Below the pieces are notes generated by a model. The model had not been told where the DNA came from and searched no databases. It saw only the letters and a list, made by a program, of their open reading frames with translations. The position numbers were made by a program, and so were the translations under genes. A DNA stretch of 64,000 nucleotides from Myotis daubentonii (lineage: Eukaryota; Chordata; Mammalia; Chiroptera; Vespertilionidae): positions 62,282,093-62,346,092 of the forward strand of contig NC_081849.1 of NCBI RefSeq assembly GCF_963259705.1, written 5' to 3'. Within the stretch, counting starts at the first letter, position 1. The number at the start of each line of letters is the position of its first letter. Of this stretch, positions 25,701-34,300 are shown one piece after another.

Positions 25701-26224
25701 AGGAAGGGAACTGTGCAAATGTAGAAACGCGAATGATAGGAAACTACCCTTATAGCAGTCCGCATTCCAGAAATAACCCGGCTGGCTTAGGTGTGTTCTC
25801 TAACCCTGTAACTGAATGTGTTTAGGCTGATGGAAGGTTAGGTATTTCAGCTTTTAGAAAATAATATTGAATGGCCTTTAAAATTATATTTATTCATTTT
25901 CTCCAAAGAAGTACTCATTATACGTTCTTTTTATGAAAATGCTTCTGTAAAGTTGAATTCAGACCATATTTTTAAAATGCAATCAGGTCCCTTCAACTCT
26001 CAGATTTTGGCATTGGTATTCATTAATAACTGCTATGTAACTGTGTGAAGTGGCTGTGGCAAATAAAACATGAATCCAAGTGAAGTATGTGCAACCTTTT
26101 CTTTCTTTAGAATGTTTTAAAAATTATTCTATCAACAAATATTTTACATTTACAGATAAAAATGGAAAAGGCTGCTAAGCATAAAGGAAAAGCACCAGTG
26201 CCATCAAAAACAAAACCTTCATGA
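11850..26224 (+). CDS. FAM221A: FAM221A, complete gene (7 coding exons, 297 aa)
   Basis: The spliced frame starts MERLTLPPGGAAAVDDYLEY and ends GKAPVPSKTKPS, matching the FAM221A family along its length (human is 298 aa). Coding exons are 11850-11914, 14679-14852, 18079-18269, 19009-19215, 21454-21558, 22405-22487 and 26156-26224; they sum to 894 nt with consistent phases and GT-AG introns throughout. Residues about 74-165 form a Cys/His-rich region (CFCTH, CRVTGCQCRAY, CRCKHFADQH, CNACSKCSGFHSCFTCACG) that looks metal-binding, though no biochemical role is established for the family. Residues 213-297 are low-complexity and charged (PEEDDMAFFERRYQER). No frameshift or premature stop is seen. 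The start ATG sits in a CpG island and matches the family start. STK31 follows on the same strand, as in human. An extra in-frame exon may exist at 23306-23428. Confidence 0.96.
13000..13150 (+). mobile_element. MER5A-type hAT-Charlie remnant (FAM221A intron 1)
   Basis: Contains GGGAGCTTGTTGGGAATGCA and a diverged MER5A body. Ancient. Confidence 0.6.
14170..14598 (-). mobile_element. two antisense Ves-type SINEs in tandem
   Basis: Copy 1 (14170-14386) ends CCAAACCGGTTTCGGC. Copy 2 (14387-14598) follows without a gap. Both lie in FAM221A intron 1, just before exon 2. Confidence 0.88.
14679..14852 (+). CDS. FAM221A: FAM221A coding exon 2
   Basis: The acceptor TTGTTGTAG precedes a frame reading IVGEDDGGKLFTPEEYEEYK and ending in LCFCTHR. 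The donor is CAG|GTAAGA, phase 2. A pair of antisense SINEs ends 81 bp upstream. Confidence 0.95.
15915..16145 (-). mobile_element. Ves-type SINE with (GA)n expansion
   Basis: Flanked by perfect duplications ACCCAACTCAACTTT (15900-15914, 16146-16160). The internal (GA)n run, about 15944-15987, is an expansion of the SINE's own GA-rich tail segment. Confidence 0.9.
16715..16748. repeat. (GT)n microsatellite
   Basis: About 17 GT units followed by ATGTATGT variants, in FAM221A intron 2. Confidence 0.9.
16961..17201 (-). mobile_element. Ves-type SINE
   Basis: Antisense copy with TTGATTTTTAGAGAGAGTGG tail and reversed head TGAGCCAAACCGGCTAGGG. Confidence 0.85.
17570..17830 (+). mobile_element. 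HeliBat-type Helitron (FAM221A intron 2)
   Basis: Starts TCTACACTAATAAAAGAG and ends CATTGGGCCTCTAG, inserted between A and T. 261 bp, non-autonomous. Confidence 0.88.
18079..18269 (+). CDS. FAM221A: FAM221A coding exon 3
   Basis: The acceptor is TTTTTTAG and the donor is CCT|GTGAGT, phase 1. The exon encodes the core of the Cys/His-rich region (CRVTGCQCRAYLYVPLNG, then CRCKHFADQH). Confidence 0.95.
18391..18545 (-). mobile_element. Ves-type SINE fragment
   Basis: Diverged antisense copy lacking the GA-rich body, ending GAGCCATCCGTCCAGGGC. It lies 120 bp after FAM221A exon 3. Confidence 0.7.
19009..19215 (+). CDS. FAM221A: FAM221A coding exon 4
   Basis: The acceptor is TGATTCAG and the donor is TTG|GTAAGT, phase 1. 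The exon encodes SKCSGFHSCFTCACGQPAYA and the conserved PYAAMGGLTGFSSLAEGYMR segment. Confidence 0.95.
19672..19734 (-). mobile_element. SINE head fragment
   Basis: ACCCGCAACCTTTTGGTATA to CAAGCCACACCGGTCAGGGC: tRNA-like head only. Confidence 0.7.
20900..21336 (-). mobile_element. two antisense Ves-type SINEs in tandem
   Basis: Copies 20900-21112 and 21120-21336 belong to different subfamilies (GGTTTCAGC versus CAGCCGGGCC ends). They lie in FAM221A intron 4. Confidence 0.87.
21454..21558 (+). CDS. FAM221A: FAM221A coding exon 5
   Basis: The acceptor is GTTATCAG and the donor is ATG|GTAATG, phase 1. The exon encodes a variable Ser/Thr-rich linker (APSAEFLDSPGTAMDHPFLK...). Confidence 0.93.
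22405..22487 (+). CDS. FAM221A: FAM221A coding exon 6
   Basis: The acceptor is CTTATTAG and the donor is AGG|GTAAGT, phase 0. The exon encodes SSLRRPEEDDMAFFERRYQE, the most conserved part of the C-terminal tail. Confidence 0.94.
22950..23070 (+). repeat. L2-type 3' end
   Basis: TTGTAAACTCCTTAGGGCTA and GTTTTCAATAAACATTTATG fit the L2 3' end. Confidence 0.6.
23306..23428 (+). CDS. FAM221A: candidate cassette exon of FAM221A (41 codons)
   Basis: A 123-nt stretch between exons 6 and 7 is bounded by a plausible acceptor (TTCTCCAACTAG) and donor (GAA|GTGAGT). It is phase 0 at both ends and has no stop in the FAM221A frame. It would read VISAMKEKTLLSPFVLSSTT, then a charged segment ending INYLPREEE, and would lengthen the protein to 338 aa. 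The human and mouse proteins I remember lack it. It could be a chance open stretch in an intron. Confidence 0.35.
24270..24519 (-). mobile_element. Tigger1/MER2-type remnant (FAM221A intron 6)
   Basis: Contains GTAATCTTTTTGCTGGTGGA and ends with AGTGCAATAAAGATAAGCAC followed by a diverged terminal repeat, resembling Tigger1 termini. Old and internally deleted. Confidence 0.7.
24625..24840 (+). repeat. MIR SINE
   Basis: CAACCCTGAGATGTACCTAT, ATGAGAAAACTATTGGTTAA and ACTTGCCTCAAATAGTTAAT fit MIR. Confidence 0.65.
25077..25288 (-). mobile_element. SPIN-type hAT MITE (FAM221A intron 6)
   Basis: Runs from CAGTGGTTCTCAACCTTCTG to CGCGACCCACAGGTTGAG. The sequence matches the SPIN (SPACE INVADERS) MITE as I remember it. 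The flanking duplication is imperfect. Confidence 0.85.
25297..25446. mobile_element. hAT MITE, short
   Basis: CAGTGGTCGGCACTGCGGCT to GCAGTTTGCCGACCACTG, 150 bp. The 8-bp flanks CCTTAGAG / GCCTAGAG are near-identical. It lies 8 bp from a SPIN copy. Confidence 0.82.
26156..26224 (+). CDS. FAM221A: FAM221A last coding exon
   Basis: The acceptor is ATTTACAG, phase 0. It encodes IKMEKAAKHKGKAPVPSKTK, then P-S and a TGA at 26222-26224. The 3' UTR follows. Confidence 0.93.
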   Translation: MKMEKAAKHKGKAPVPSKTKPS

Positions 26225-26820
26225 AGATTATTGGGGAAATTAAAACCATCATCCAAATGTATCTTTTTTTGGTGTTTATTTAAATATAATGTAGTTTATT
26301 GTCTCTCAAATTGTTTACTTGTGTTAGTATATAAAAGGCCTTTTTGGATGTTTTCTTGATTTAAATAAGTGAAATTACCTTACCTGGTACATTACTTTTA
26401 TCAAATTTTATGATTTACTATTTTATCTATACTTTTTTATCTCTCCTAACAAATGAGGCTATTTTCCTATTAGTCAAAAGAATAGTAAATATCTTTAGTC
26501 TATCATAATTTAACTTTTTCAAACTATGTATCTAAACATTAAAGCTGGCCTTGGCTGGTGTGGCTCAGTTGGTTGAGCGTCATCCTGTGGACCGAAACGT
26601 CACCAGTTCCATTCCCAGTCAGGGCACATGCCCAGGCTGCATTTGGATCCCTGGTCGGGGTGCACACAGGAGGCAGTGATCAATGTTTCTCTCGCACATT
26701 GTTGTTTTTGGGGATTTTGAACAAATATATAGGGCCACTGTTTCAAAATAGTAAGTTAAAATGATCAATTTTTTGTTTTTTGAAACTTTGTAATGTTGAA
26801 TTACGTTTTTAATAAAAAGC
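26225..26820 (+). other. FAM221A: FAM221A 3' UTR region with candidate poly(A) signals
   Basis: After the stop the sequence is AT-rich. An ATTAAA lies near 26537 and an AATAAA at 26811-26816. A sense Ves-type SINE (about 26546-26716) sits between them, so the two signals would give transcripts with and without the SINE. The real 3' end cannot be told from sequence alone. Confidence 0.45.
26546..26716 (+). mobile_element. Ves-type SINE in the FAM221A 3' region
   Basis: Sense copy with head TTGGCTGGTGTGGCTCAGTT and a truncated body. Confidence 0.8.
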
Positions 26821-26879
26821 TATTTCAAAATTATATAATCATTTTCTAGCAGTATCTCCTGATTTTTAAGTTGTTTTGT

Positions 26880-28960
26880 TAACTATGCCTTGCATGTAAC
26901 TGTATTGACACCCCTTGTGTCCACTTCAAATCTCTTAGCCCTACCTCCTCCTCAGTACTGCTGTGAAACACTTCCAAGCAGGCTTCTGTATTGGGACCAT
27001 GTCATGACTCTCCAGGGATCCTTTGACACTGGCTTGGGATACGCACTAGAACCCTTTGCATCATACATGTGTAAAAGATATGGGGGAGTTAATGACATTG
27101 GGACCACCCTTGAGTAACCCCCAGGGGGAAGGCAATGGATAAACACTCCCTCGTCTGCCTGTCTGCTGGGAAGGCAATTCTGAGAAGCCTTTCATAAGCT
27201 TCCCCTGTCACCCACTATTTGGGTGTATCCTTATTTTAGCTTTCTCTTTCCCCCCTTTCCACTCCCTGATTCCTCCCTTGGTTCTGTGGAGGGGAGGTTG
27301 TTCCATGATGTGACCCACAAGATGGACCTGGGCCAGAACAGAGTGCTTCCCGCAAGCCCTCTCAGAGATTGTCTGATCATAATCGGTACTTTCCTTCTGA
27401 CGTAAACCAGAGCCTCTGCTGTGTCCCATGTTGTGCTGGTTCCTGGAACAGGCCATAGTCCTGACCTGGCAAGTATGTACGGAATTTTCCCCGCACCTGG
27501 GACCGACGACATACTGTACCTCCTCCATCTGGCCCTTTTCTGTATAATTCTTTGGTGCCTGGAGGATATCCACTTCCTTTTGCAGCTGCCCACACCAAGA
27601 CATGCCTGGTATGTAAGTTTCCCTGAATAAACTCTGCTAATTGCCAGAATCCAGTTGCCTGCCTCTTTCTTTGGTCTTTCGCTGCCCTCCTTTCAGACTT
27701 GGGGCTTTTTCTTGGGAATATGTGTACAAACAGGTTCTCTAAGATCACTTTCCAAATAAATTATCTGTATGTATTAACATTTGTCTTAGGCTTTGCATTT
27801 GGTTGGGGCGGTGGGGTTAAACCAGGCTAAGAGGGGTACCAGGAACACACTTAACAAAACTTAAGGGGTTCTGTGACCGGATCCTCCACTGGACAGGTGA
27901 CAATAAAGACCCCACAGGTGTCGGTAAGTGGGACACTGATAATGCCTGGCACGAAGCGTCACAGTTACCATAGTGGATTTGGGTGAAGTGCAGGTGGAAG
28001 GCAACATGTTAGGCTATACAGTAGCTGTGGCATTACAGTGGAATAGGACTGGTGGACATTATAAAGATGGAGATGTTTGTGAGCTGACTGCTTTAGAAAC
28101 CCTGAACAAGGAAAATGACATAGGTTCATTTTGGCCGCTTACCTCAAGGCCTGCTGTCAATGCCAGAGTGCCTCAGTGGCACCCTTTACGGCAGTGGTTC
28201 TCAACCTTGGCGGCACATTAGAATCACCTGGGAATCTTTTTAAAATCCTGATTTCTGGGCCTCATCCTCCAGAAATTCTGTTTCTTTGTTATGGGGTGGG
28301 GCCACAACATTAGTAACAAAGAAACAGAATTTCTGGAGGATGAGGCCCAGAAATCAGGATTTTAAAAAGATTCCCAGGTGATTCTAATGTGCCGCCAAGG
28401 TTGAGAACCACTGCTTTACGGAAAGTCTGTCTCATCTCCTGCAGGTGCAGACGATCTGCACTGACAACTGGCCCACAGTTAGTAGTAAAGTGCCAAGGCT
28501 GCGAAGGAAACGATGCTCAGCCTCAGTCATCCCTCCAGCCAAGGCCGCATGCTGCCAGGATAAGACTGCCACCCGGAATCACGGGATGGGGACATTGGTG
28601 TTGGTGAGCCTGATCTTGAACCCTTGGGTTTTCTTGAACTTTTGAATTGGCAGAAGCAGCTTCTCCTCTTTTGCTAGAGGAGAGCAGCCTGTGCTTGCCT
28701 GGAGAGCCTGCAAAGACTTTAAGGCACTTGCATTGTAAGGTGACACTTGTCTTCCTCCATAGCCACCCCTGCCACCTCTCATTGAGTTCACACTGATAAC
28801 TAGGATCAGGTCTCAGCATACCCTAGGTGGGGAAATTCAGTCCTTCCTATAGGACAGGGAGGGAATGTCCAGCTCCCAGGCTGTATGAGACCCGAGAAAT
28901 CATTTGGTCTGGCTGTGCCAAGGCAGGGGTGAGTTAATTAAATGTTTGACCAAATGTAGC
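26880..28960 (+). mobile_element. possible endogenous retrovirus remnant (LTR-like plus internal)
   Basis: 27620-27720 has an AATAAA followed by a TTTGGTCTTTCGCTGCCC-type R/U5 segment, the signature of gammaretrovirus-like (ERV1) LTRs. A G-rich stretch and a leader-like region with a splice-donor-like GGTAAGTG follow. The interior (27740-28191, 28422-28960) is heavily decayed, with no intact gag, pol or env and only short open frames. It is split by the palindromic hAT at 28192-28413. LTR boundaries are uncertain and the family is unassigned. Confidence 0.4.
28192..28413. mobile_element. perfect-palindrome hAT element
   Basis: The two 100-bp arms (28192-28291 and 28314-28413) are exact reverse complements around a 22-bp spacer. 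The ends are CAGTGGTTCTCAACCTTGG, resembling MER5A-type termini. A perfect 8-bp target duplication CTTTACGG flanks it (28184-28191 and 28414-28421). Confidence 0.93.
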
Positions 28961-29189
28961 AGGCTACTTTTTAAGGTGATAATTTTGTATGGCCCACAAA
29001 TGATGTGATAAATATCCAAATGGCAATTGGCAGAAAAAAAAGGTTCCCCACGCCTGCTATAGGATAGGTTACAATGTGAATGAATTGCAGATCCTGGTTA
29101 AAATGTATTGGCAGGAAATATGTCTAGGGGTAGATCTCGAGGGTGTTGGATCAAGGGGTGGAATATAAGGCTTTCTTGGAGAGAATGAC

Positions 29190-30227
29190 ATGGATATTCA
29201 TATGTAAAGAAATAATGCTTTGCATCTTACATAAAAGTCAAGTCAAAAAAGATTTTAAGTCTAAATGTAAAACCTAAACATGTAAAACTTCTAGAAAATA
29301 TAGGAGAAACCTTTTGTATTCTGGGTTAGCCAGAGTCTTCTTAGACATAAGACAAAAGCATGATCCATAAAAGACAAAAATGATCAATTGTACTTCATCA
29401 AAGGCTCTTTGAAATACCCTCTTTTAGAGAATGAAAAGTCACAAACTGGGAGAAAATCTTTGCAAATCTGAAAGTTGTATCCACAGTATATAAAGAACTG
29501 CAAAACTCAACAAGAAAACAAACAAACAAACAAAAAATAGGAAAAAATTTGAACACTTTACCTAAGAAGCTATATAGATAGAAAATAAAAGATACTCAAT
29601 ATTTTTAGTCAATAGAAAAATTCAATTAAAAGCACAAAAAGATACCACTATACATAAAATGTCTAAACTTAAAACTACTGGTCATAAAAAATAGTGAGGT
29701 ATAGAGCAACTACAACTCTTGAACACTGTTGGTGGGGATATAAAATAGTAAAACTACTTTGTAAAACAGCCTAGCAGTTTCCTAAGAAGTTAAACACACT
29801 CAACTATACGACCTGACTTTTCTCCTATTTATCAACCCAACAGAAATGGAAACATTTGCCCATACAAATATTTGCACCTGATCGTCCATAGCAACTTTAT
29901 TTGAAACAATCCCAAACTAGAAACAATCCAAATGTCTCAAAAGTAGATAAATTGTATTATAATCATTCAATGGAATAGTACTTAGCAATGAGTAGAAACA
30001 AACTACTCATACAGATGACAAAATAGATGACTCTCAAGAAAATTATGCTGAATGAAAGAAACCAGAGAAAACGTACGTACTGTATGATTTCATGAATATA
30101 GAATTGTAGAAGATGTAAACTCATGTCTGCCGCTTGGTGTAGATAGGAGAGCCAAATAGGAGAGGAAACATTTTGGGGTAAATGAAATGATAATCATCTT
30201 GGTTATGGGGATGATGTGGGTCTCGCC
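29190..30227 (+). mobile_element. L1M fragment (ORF2 3' end and 3' UTR)
   Basis: Sense L1 ORF2-terminal sequence (AAAACTTCTAGAAAATATAG, CAAACTGGGAGAAAATCTTT) with many stops, ending at the SPIN copy. Confidence 0.8.
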
Positions 30228-30392
30228 CCCTGAAAATACATCCTGCATATCAGATATTTACATTACGATTCATAACAGTAGCAACATTACAGTTATGAAG
30301 TAGCAACGAAAATAATTTTATGGTTGGGAGGTCACCACAACACGAGGAACTGTATTGAAGGGTTGCGGCATTAGGAAGGTTGAGAACCACTG
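30228..30392 (+). mobile_element. SPIN-type hAT MITE, 5'-truncated
   Basis: Begins inside the element (AATACATCCTGCATATCAG) and ends GGTTGAGAACCACTG. It adjoins an L1 3' end. Closest to the copy at 45600-45902. Confidence 0.75.
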
Positions 30393-30593
30393 AGTGTATA
30401 CACATTAGGTTTAATCAAATTGTGCATTTTCAATACCTGCAGCTTATTGCTAATTATACCTCAATCAAGGAATTAAATTAATGGAGATAATTTTAACTGT
30501 TGTGCAAGGTTTGCCACAAACTGTATTATGTGTACATAACCAGACACCTAAACTCTGTATTAATTACCTCCCTTCCCTTCCGCCCCCGCACCC

Positions 30594-30612
30594 CCACCGC
30601 TTGAAGCGGTGG
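30594..30612. repeat. 19-bp palindrome upstream of the STK31 promoter
   Basis: CCACCGCTT and AAGCGGTGG are perfect 9-bp arms around one base. It lies about 260 bp before the CpG island. It could be a protein-binding dyad or chance. Confidence 0.4.
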
Positions 30613-30859
30613 AAAAAAGCCGCAACACAAGAGAGAAAGAGGCTGGGCCGAGAAATGCTTGTGAAGCTACGAATCTGAAAACATTTTCACGCACCAAGGC
30701 CATTTTTTTTCCCTTTCCCTCTTGTAAAACGAATGTTGGCATTTTTCTAATTTCGCTGTTTTAAAACTGGAATCGGCGCTAACAAACTAGGAAAGAGCAC
30801 AAAATTCACGCCACTACTTGACAGTCTTCGACGCCTGGAGAAAGGAACCTGCCTTTACC

Positions 30860-31360
30860 CGCAGGTGTGAGGCACCGCCCCCCCCCCCACTTCCGGCGCA
30901 GCGCTTCCCACGTGCGTGCGTGCGGAGCCCCGCCCAGCGTGCCCTGCATGCCCAGGCCTCAGCGGCCACGTGAGCACGTGAGCGTGAGAGCAGCGGGAGC
31001 GGGATGGCGCAGGGCGGTGTGCGCAGGCGCCACTTGGAGCCCCAGCGGCCGAGGCTCGCGCGGTAGGTCTGCGCGTGCGCCACGGGGCAGGCGGACGGTG
31101 AGCCGTGGTGGCGGGAGAGGGCTGCGGGCCCAGCATGTGGGGCTGGGAACACGCTCCTAGGGATTGTGCGGCGGAAAGTGTGAGGTCAGTAGTCGTCCTG
31201 GGGGTAGGTGCGCCGGGGGTCGCTTCCAGGACCTCATTGCGGCCCCCAGGTGCAGGTTAGGCCTCCGAGAGGGCGAGGCCCATCTCCTGGCCTCCCTCGC
31301 CCTCGCCCTCGGGCCGCCGGCCTGCTTTGGAGGGTGCTGCCCCCAGGCCCCGGCCCAGAC
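30860..31360 (+). promoter_or_regulatory. STK31: STK31 CpG-island promoter with E-boxes and E2F-type sites
   Basis: A CpG-dense block surrounds exon 1. Three CACGTG E-boxes lie at 30909-30914, 30967-30972 and 30975-30980. An E2F6-type GGCGGGA lies at 31110-31116, and GCGGGA cores also occur near 30992-31003. There is no TATA box. For germline genes this E-box plus E2F6 combination is a known target of the PRC1.6 repressor (MGA/MAX and E2F6/DP1); applying it here is inference. Confidence 0.7.
31135..31184 (+). CDS. STK31: STK31 coding exon 1
   Basis: The ATG reads MWGWEHAPRDCAAESV, the same length as the human N-terminal stretch (MW...ATESV). The donor is GAG|GTCAGT, phase 2. The exon lies inside the CpG island. 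Confidence 0.85.
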
Positions 31361-34300
31361 GCGAAACCTGCTTGCAAATACCTCTGGCCGAGGGTTCTCG
31401 GTGAAGACGGTGGAATTTTCTCTTTTGTGCCATTTAAACTTGAAAATCTCTCGAAATAGCCTTCGAGGAGCCACCTGGACTCACTCCAGTCATCCCCTGA
31501 ACTGGCAATCTGGGAGTGCCAGTTTGGTAACCCAGGTTTACAGAAAAGTCGTTTTAAATAGCCCCCTGCCCCCCCCCCCCCCCCCCAATAATGCGATTTG
31601 AAATGATTCTTAGCTGTCTGGTGGGATTTCCAAAGCCAACATTTTAATTTTTACTAAATTGAAGTCACCGGTGTCCTTAAAATGACTCCAGCTTGGTTTG
31701 ATATTTTTGCTCAATTAAAAAATTACCTGTTGACCAATATTAGAGGAAGGATCCTTGTTTTGAAAATGTTTTTAATGCTGCTTATTGTATGCGAAAAAAA
31801 AGTTTTTAAAGCCGTAACAAAAATTAGGAGAATAAAAAATTTTTTTTTACCTTTCCCCCTCCCCCTCTCCCCCCAGACAGAGTTAACTTATATCTCTTTC
31901 TCGTTCAGAGAACATTTTAAACTTTGGCATAGTGATGTTCTTAGATACCTTTAAAGTGTCTTAAATACATGTTTTCAGTTTTCTTTAAAGGACTAACATT
32001 TACGCATGCAAAGTGCAATATCCTAGTGTATTAAGGGTAAAATTATAAAGTAGTAGAATATTTTGAAATATTTTGCAGTTGGAAAAGTTTGTTATATAAT
32101 AAAAATTATTATTATTTTAATCCTCCCCCAAGGATGTCTTTATTGATTTTAGAGAGGGAGTAAGGGGGTGTGGGGAAGAGAGGAGAGAGGAGAGAAACAT
32201 GGGTGGGTTGCCTCCTGTAAGCGCCCTGACCAGGGACCGAACCCTCAACCTTTTGGTGTACAAGCCGATGCTTCAATGAATTGAGCCACCTGGCCAGGGC
32301 TGAAAAATTTTTTTTTTAAATATATTTTATTGATTTTTTACAGAGAGGAAGGGAGAGAGATAGAGAGTCAGAAACATCTATGAGAGAGAATCATCGATCA
32401 GCTGCCTCCAGCACATCTCCTACTGGGGATGTGCCCGCAACCCAGGTACATGCCCTTGACCGGAATAGAACCTGGGACCCTTCAGTCCGCAGGCCGATGC
32501 TCTATCCACTGAGCCAAACCAGTTTCGGCATGAAAATTGCTTTTGAAGTAATGGGTAAAATTTGATTCTTTTTGCAAGTCTCTAATTGCAAGGCATCTTC
32601 AAAAGCAGAAGCCACTGTACCTTTTAAATAAAATTGATTACCATTCTGAGGCATTTGTTCTCTATATATTTGTAGTGTTTCTTCTTGTTTAAATTACAGA
32701 AGGCCTGCTCTTGTTTTGGGAGGACATCAATTAGTTTTAAAATAATATGCACAATGCTATGAAGTATTGATTTATGTAACTGGTCACAATGTGCACGAAT
32801 TGTCCACTTTGGTGTAAATTTGTAAAAGTTTGGCAAAAGAGAGAATTTCAAAGATGGCGTTTGTATATGGTATAATTGGAAAATACACTATACTAAAAAC
32901 AAATAATTACTGAACAGATATTTTTGAGGTTTTTTAAATATAGAGTTGAATTTTGATAACTTTATTTAGTGCAAAACATTTGTCGGAATTTGAACATTAG
33001 GATTAGTCTTTTTTTCCCCACTGCTAATGGTCAGATTCATAGAACCTAATTCAAGATATTGCATTGTTTTAGTTTTTCAGGAATTGTCCAGATGGATGAA
33101 GATACACATTACAATAAAGGTACTGACACTAAAAATTATTTTTGGATGTAAAAGTTAGATGATCTTGATTAATTTCTAATTTTCTTCGCATTGTGATTTG
33201 GTTTTAGTTGAAGATGTGGTTGGAAGTCATGTGGAAGATGCAGTAACATTTTGGGCCCAGGTAAATAGCAGCCTGGTTGATTTTCTTTCCCATCCTTCCT
33301 CCACTAACACAGGTCCTCCCCAACAAAAACAAAAATAAGAATCCCCCAATATATATGTCATAGTCATTCTCAGTTTCTAATTTTTATTGACAATCATTTA
33401 ACACAAGGCATTATTAGAAGACAAATGGCTACAGCTGGAGCTTAATACCTGAGTTCTGAGTTGAATGTTCATAACATACTAAGTATAAGCAAATGAGTGT
33501 AATCATGGTTCAGAATTACATTGAATTTAACACCAGTGATATAGGCTGCATAAGTTACTGGAGATGCGGAGGAATTTTTATTTGTGAAGTTACAGCTCCA
33601 TCTAGCGATATTTTATAAGATTGTTTCTTGAAAGATAATCTGTCATTTTTTTCTAATGTCTTAATTTTGAATTTGAGTTACAATATCTTTCTCATTGAAA
33701 AATTGGAAGCAGTAATGAAGTACTAGTAAGGCTTCAAGTCAGATACATTTATTCAGGTTTAAATAAAAAGCCAGGCACCAAAGTGCACGTGTTCCTGAAT
33801 TTAAGATGGTGAGTTCCTCTAATGAACATAAGTACTCACTTTTCATTTTGTGAACTACACATGAAGGGAACGACATTTATCTGTACTTCCTATAGCACGA
33901 GAAGTCCTTTCTTGTGTGAGAGGAGTGAATTGGTAATGTGGGAAATAGAAAAGTTATAGAAGAATCTGATTAACCCAGAGTTCTTAAGTCTGTATAGAAA
34001 ACATATTGGAGAAGGGTGCTATTCATAGAAAACTTGTGGTAGATTTGTCTCTGCATTTTCTTAAGTGTCCACATGTTCCGGTTCTATGCCCTTTGTATTA
34101 ATAGCATCTGTGTCATTCTCAACAGTGTCTCTGGTTGAATGATAAATTATGTTTAAGCTCACTATATAGGAACAACATTTATTAGTCTAAGTAAGATTTT
34201 CTAAACCAGTGCTAGCCAATAGAAATATATGAACAATATGAATAATTTAAAATTCAGCAGACACATGGCTTCTCTTAAATTGGTAGTAATATTGTAGAAG

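Noticed and set aside
27208..27748. Multiple open frames of 120-131 codons on the minus strand between the genes
   Set aside because: They lie antisense in the LTR-like region, overlap each other in different frames and show no domain.
30814..31601. Open frames on both strands across the STK31 CpG island
   Set aside because: Compositional; the only supported coding is 31135-31184.
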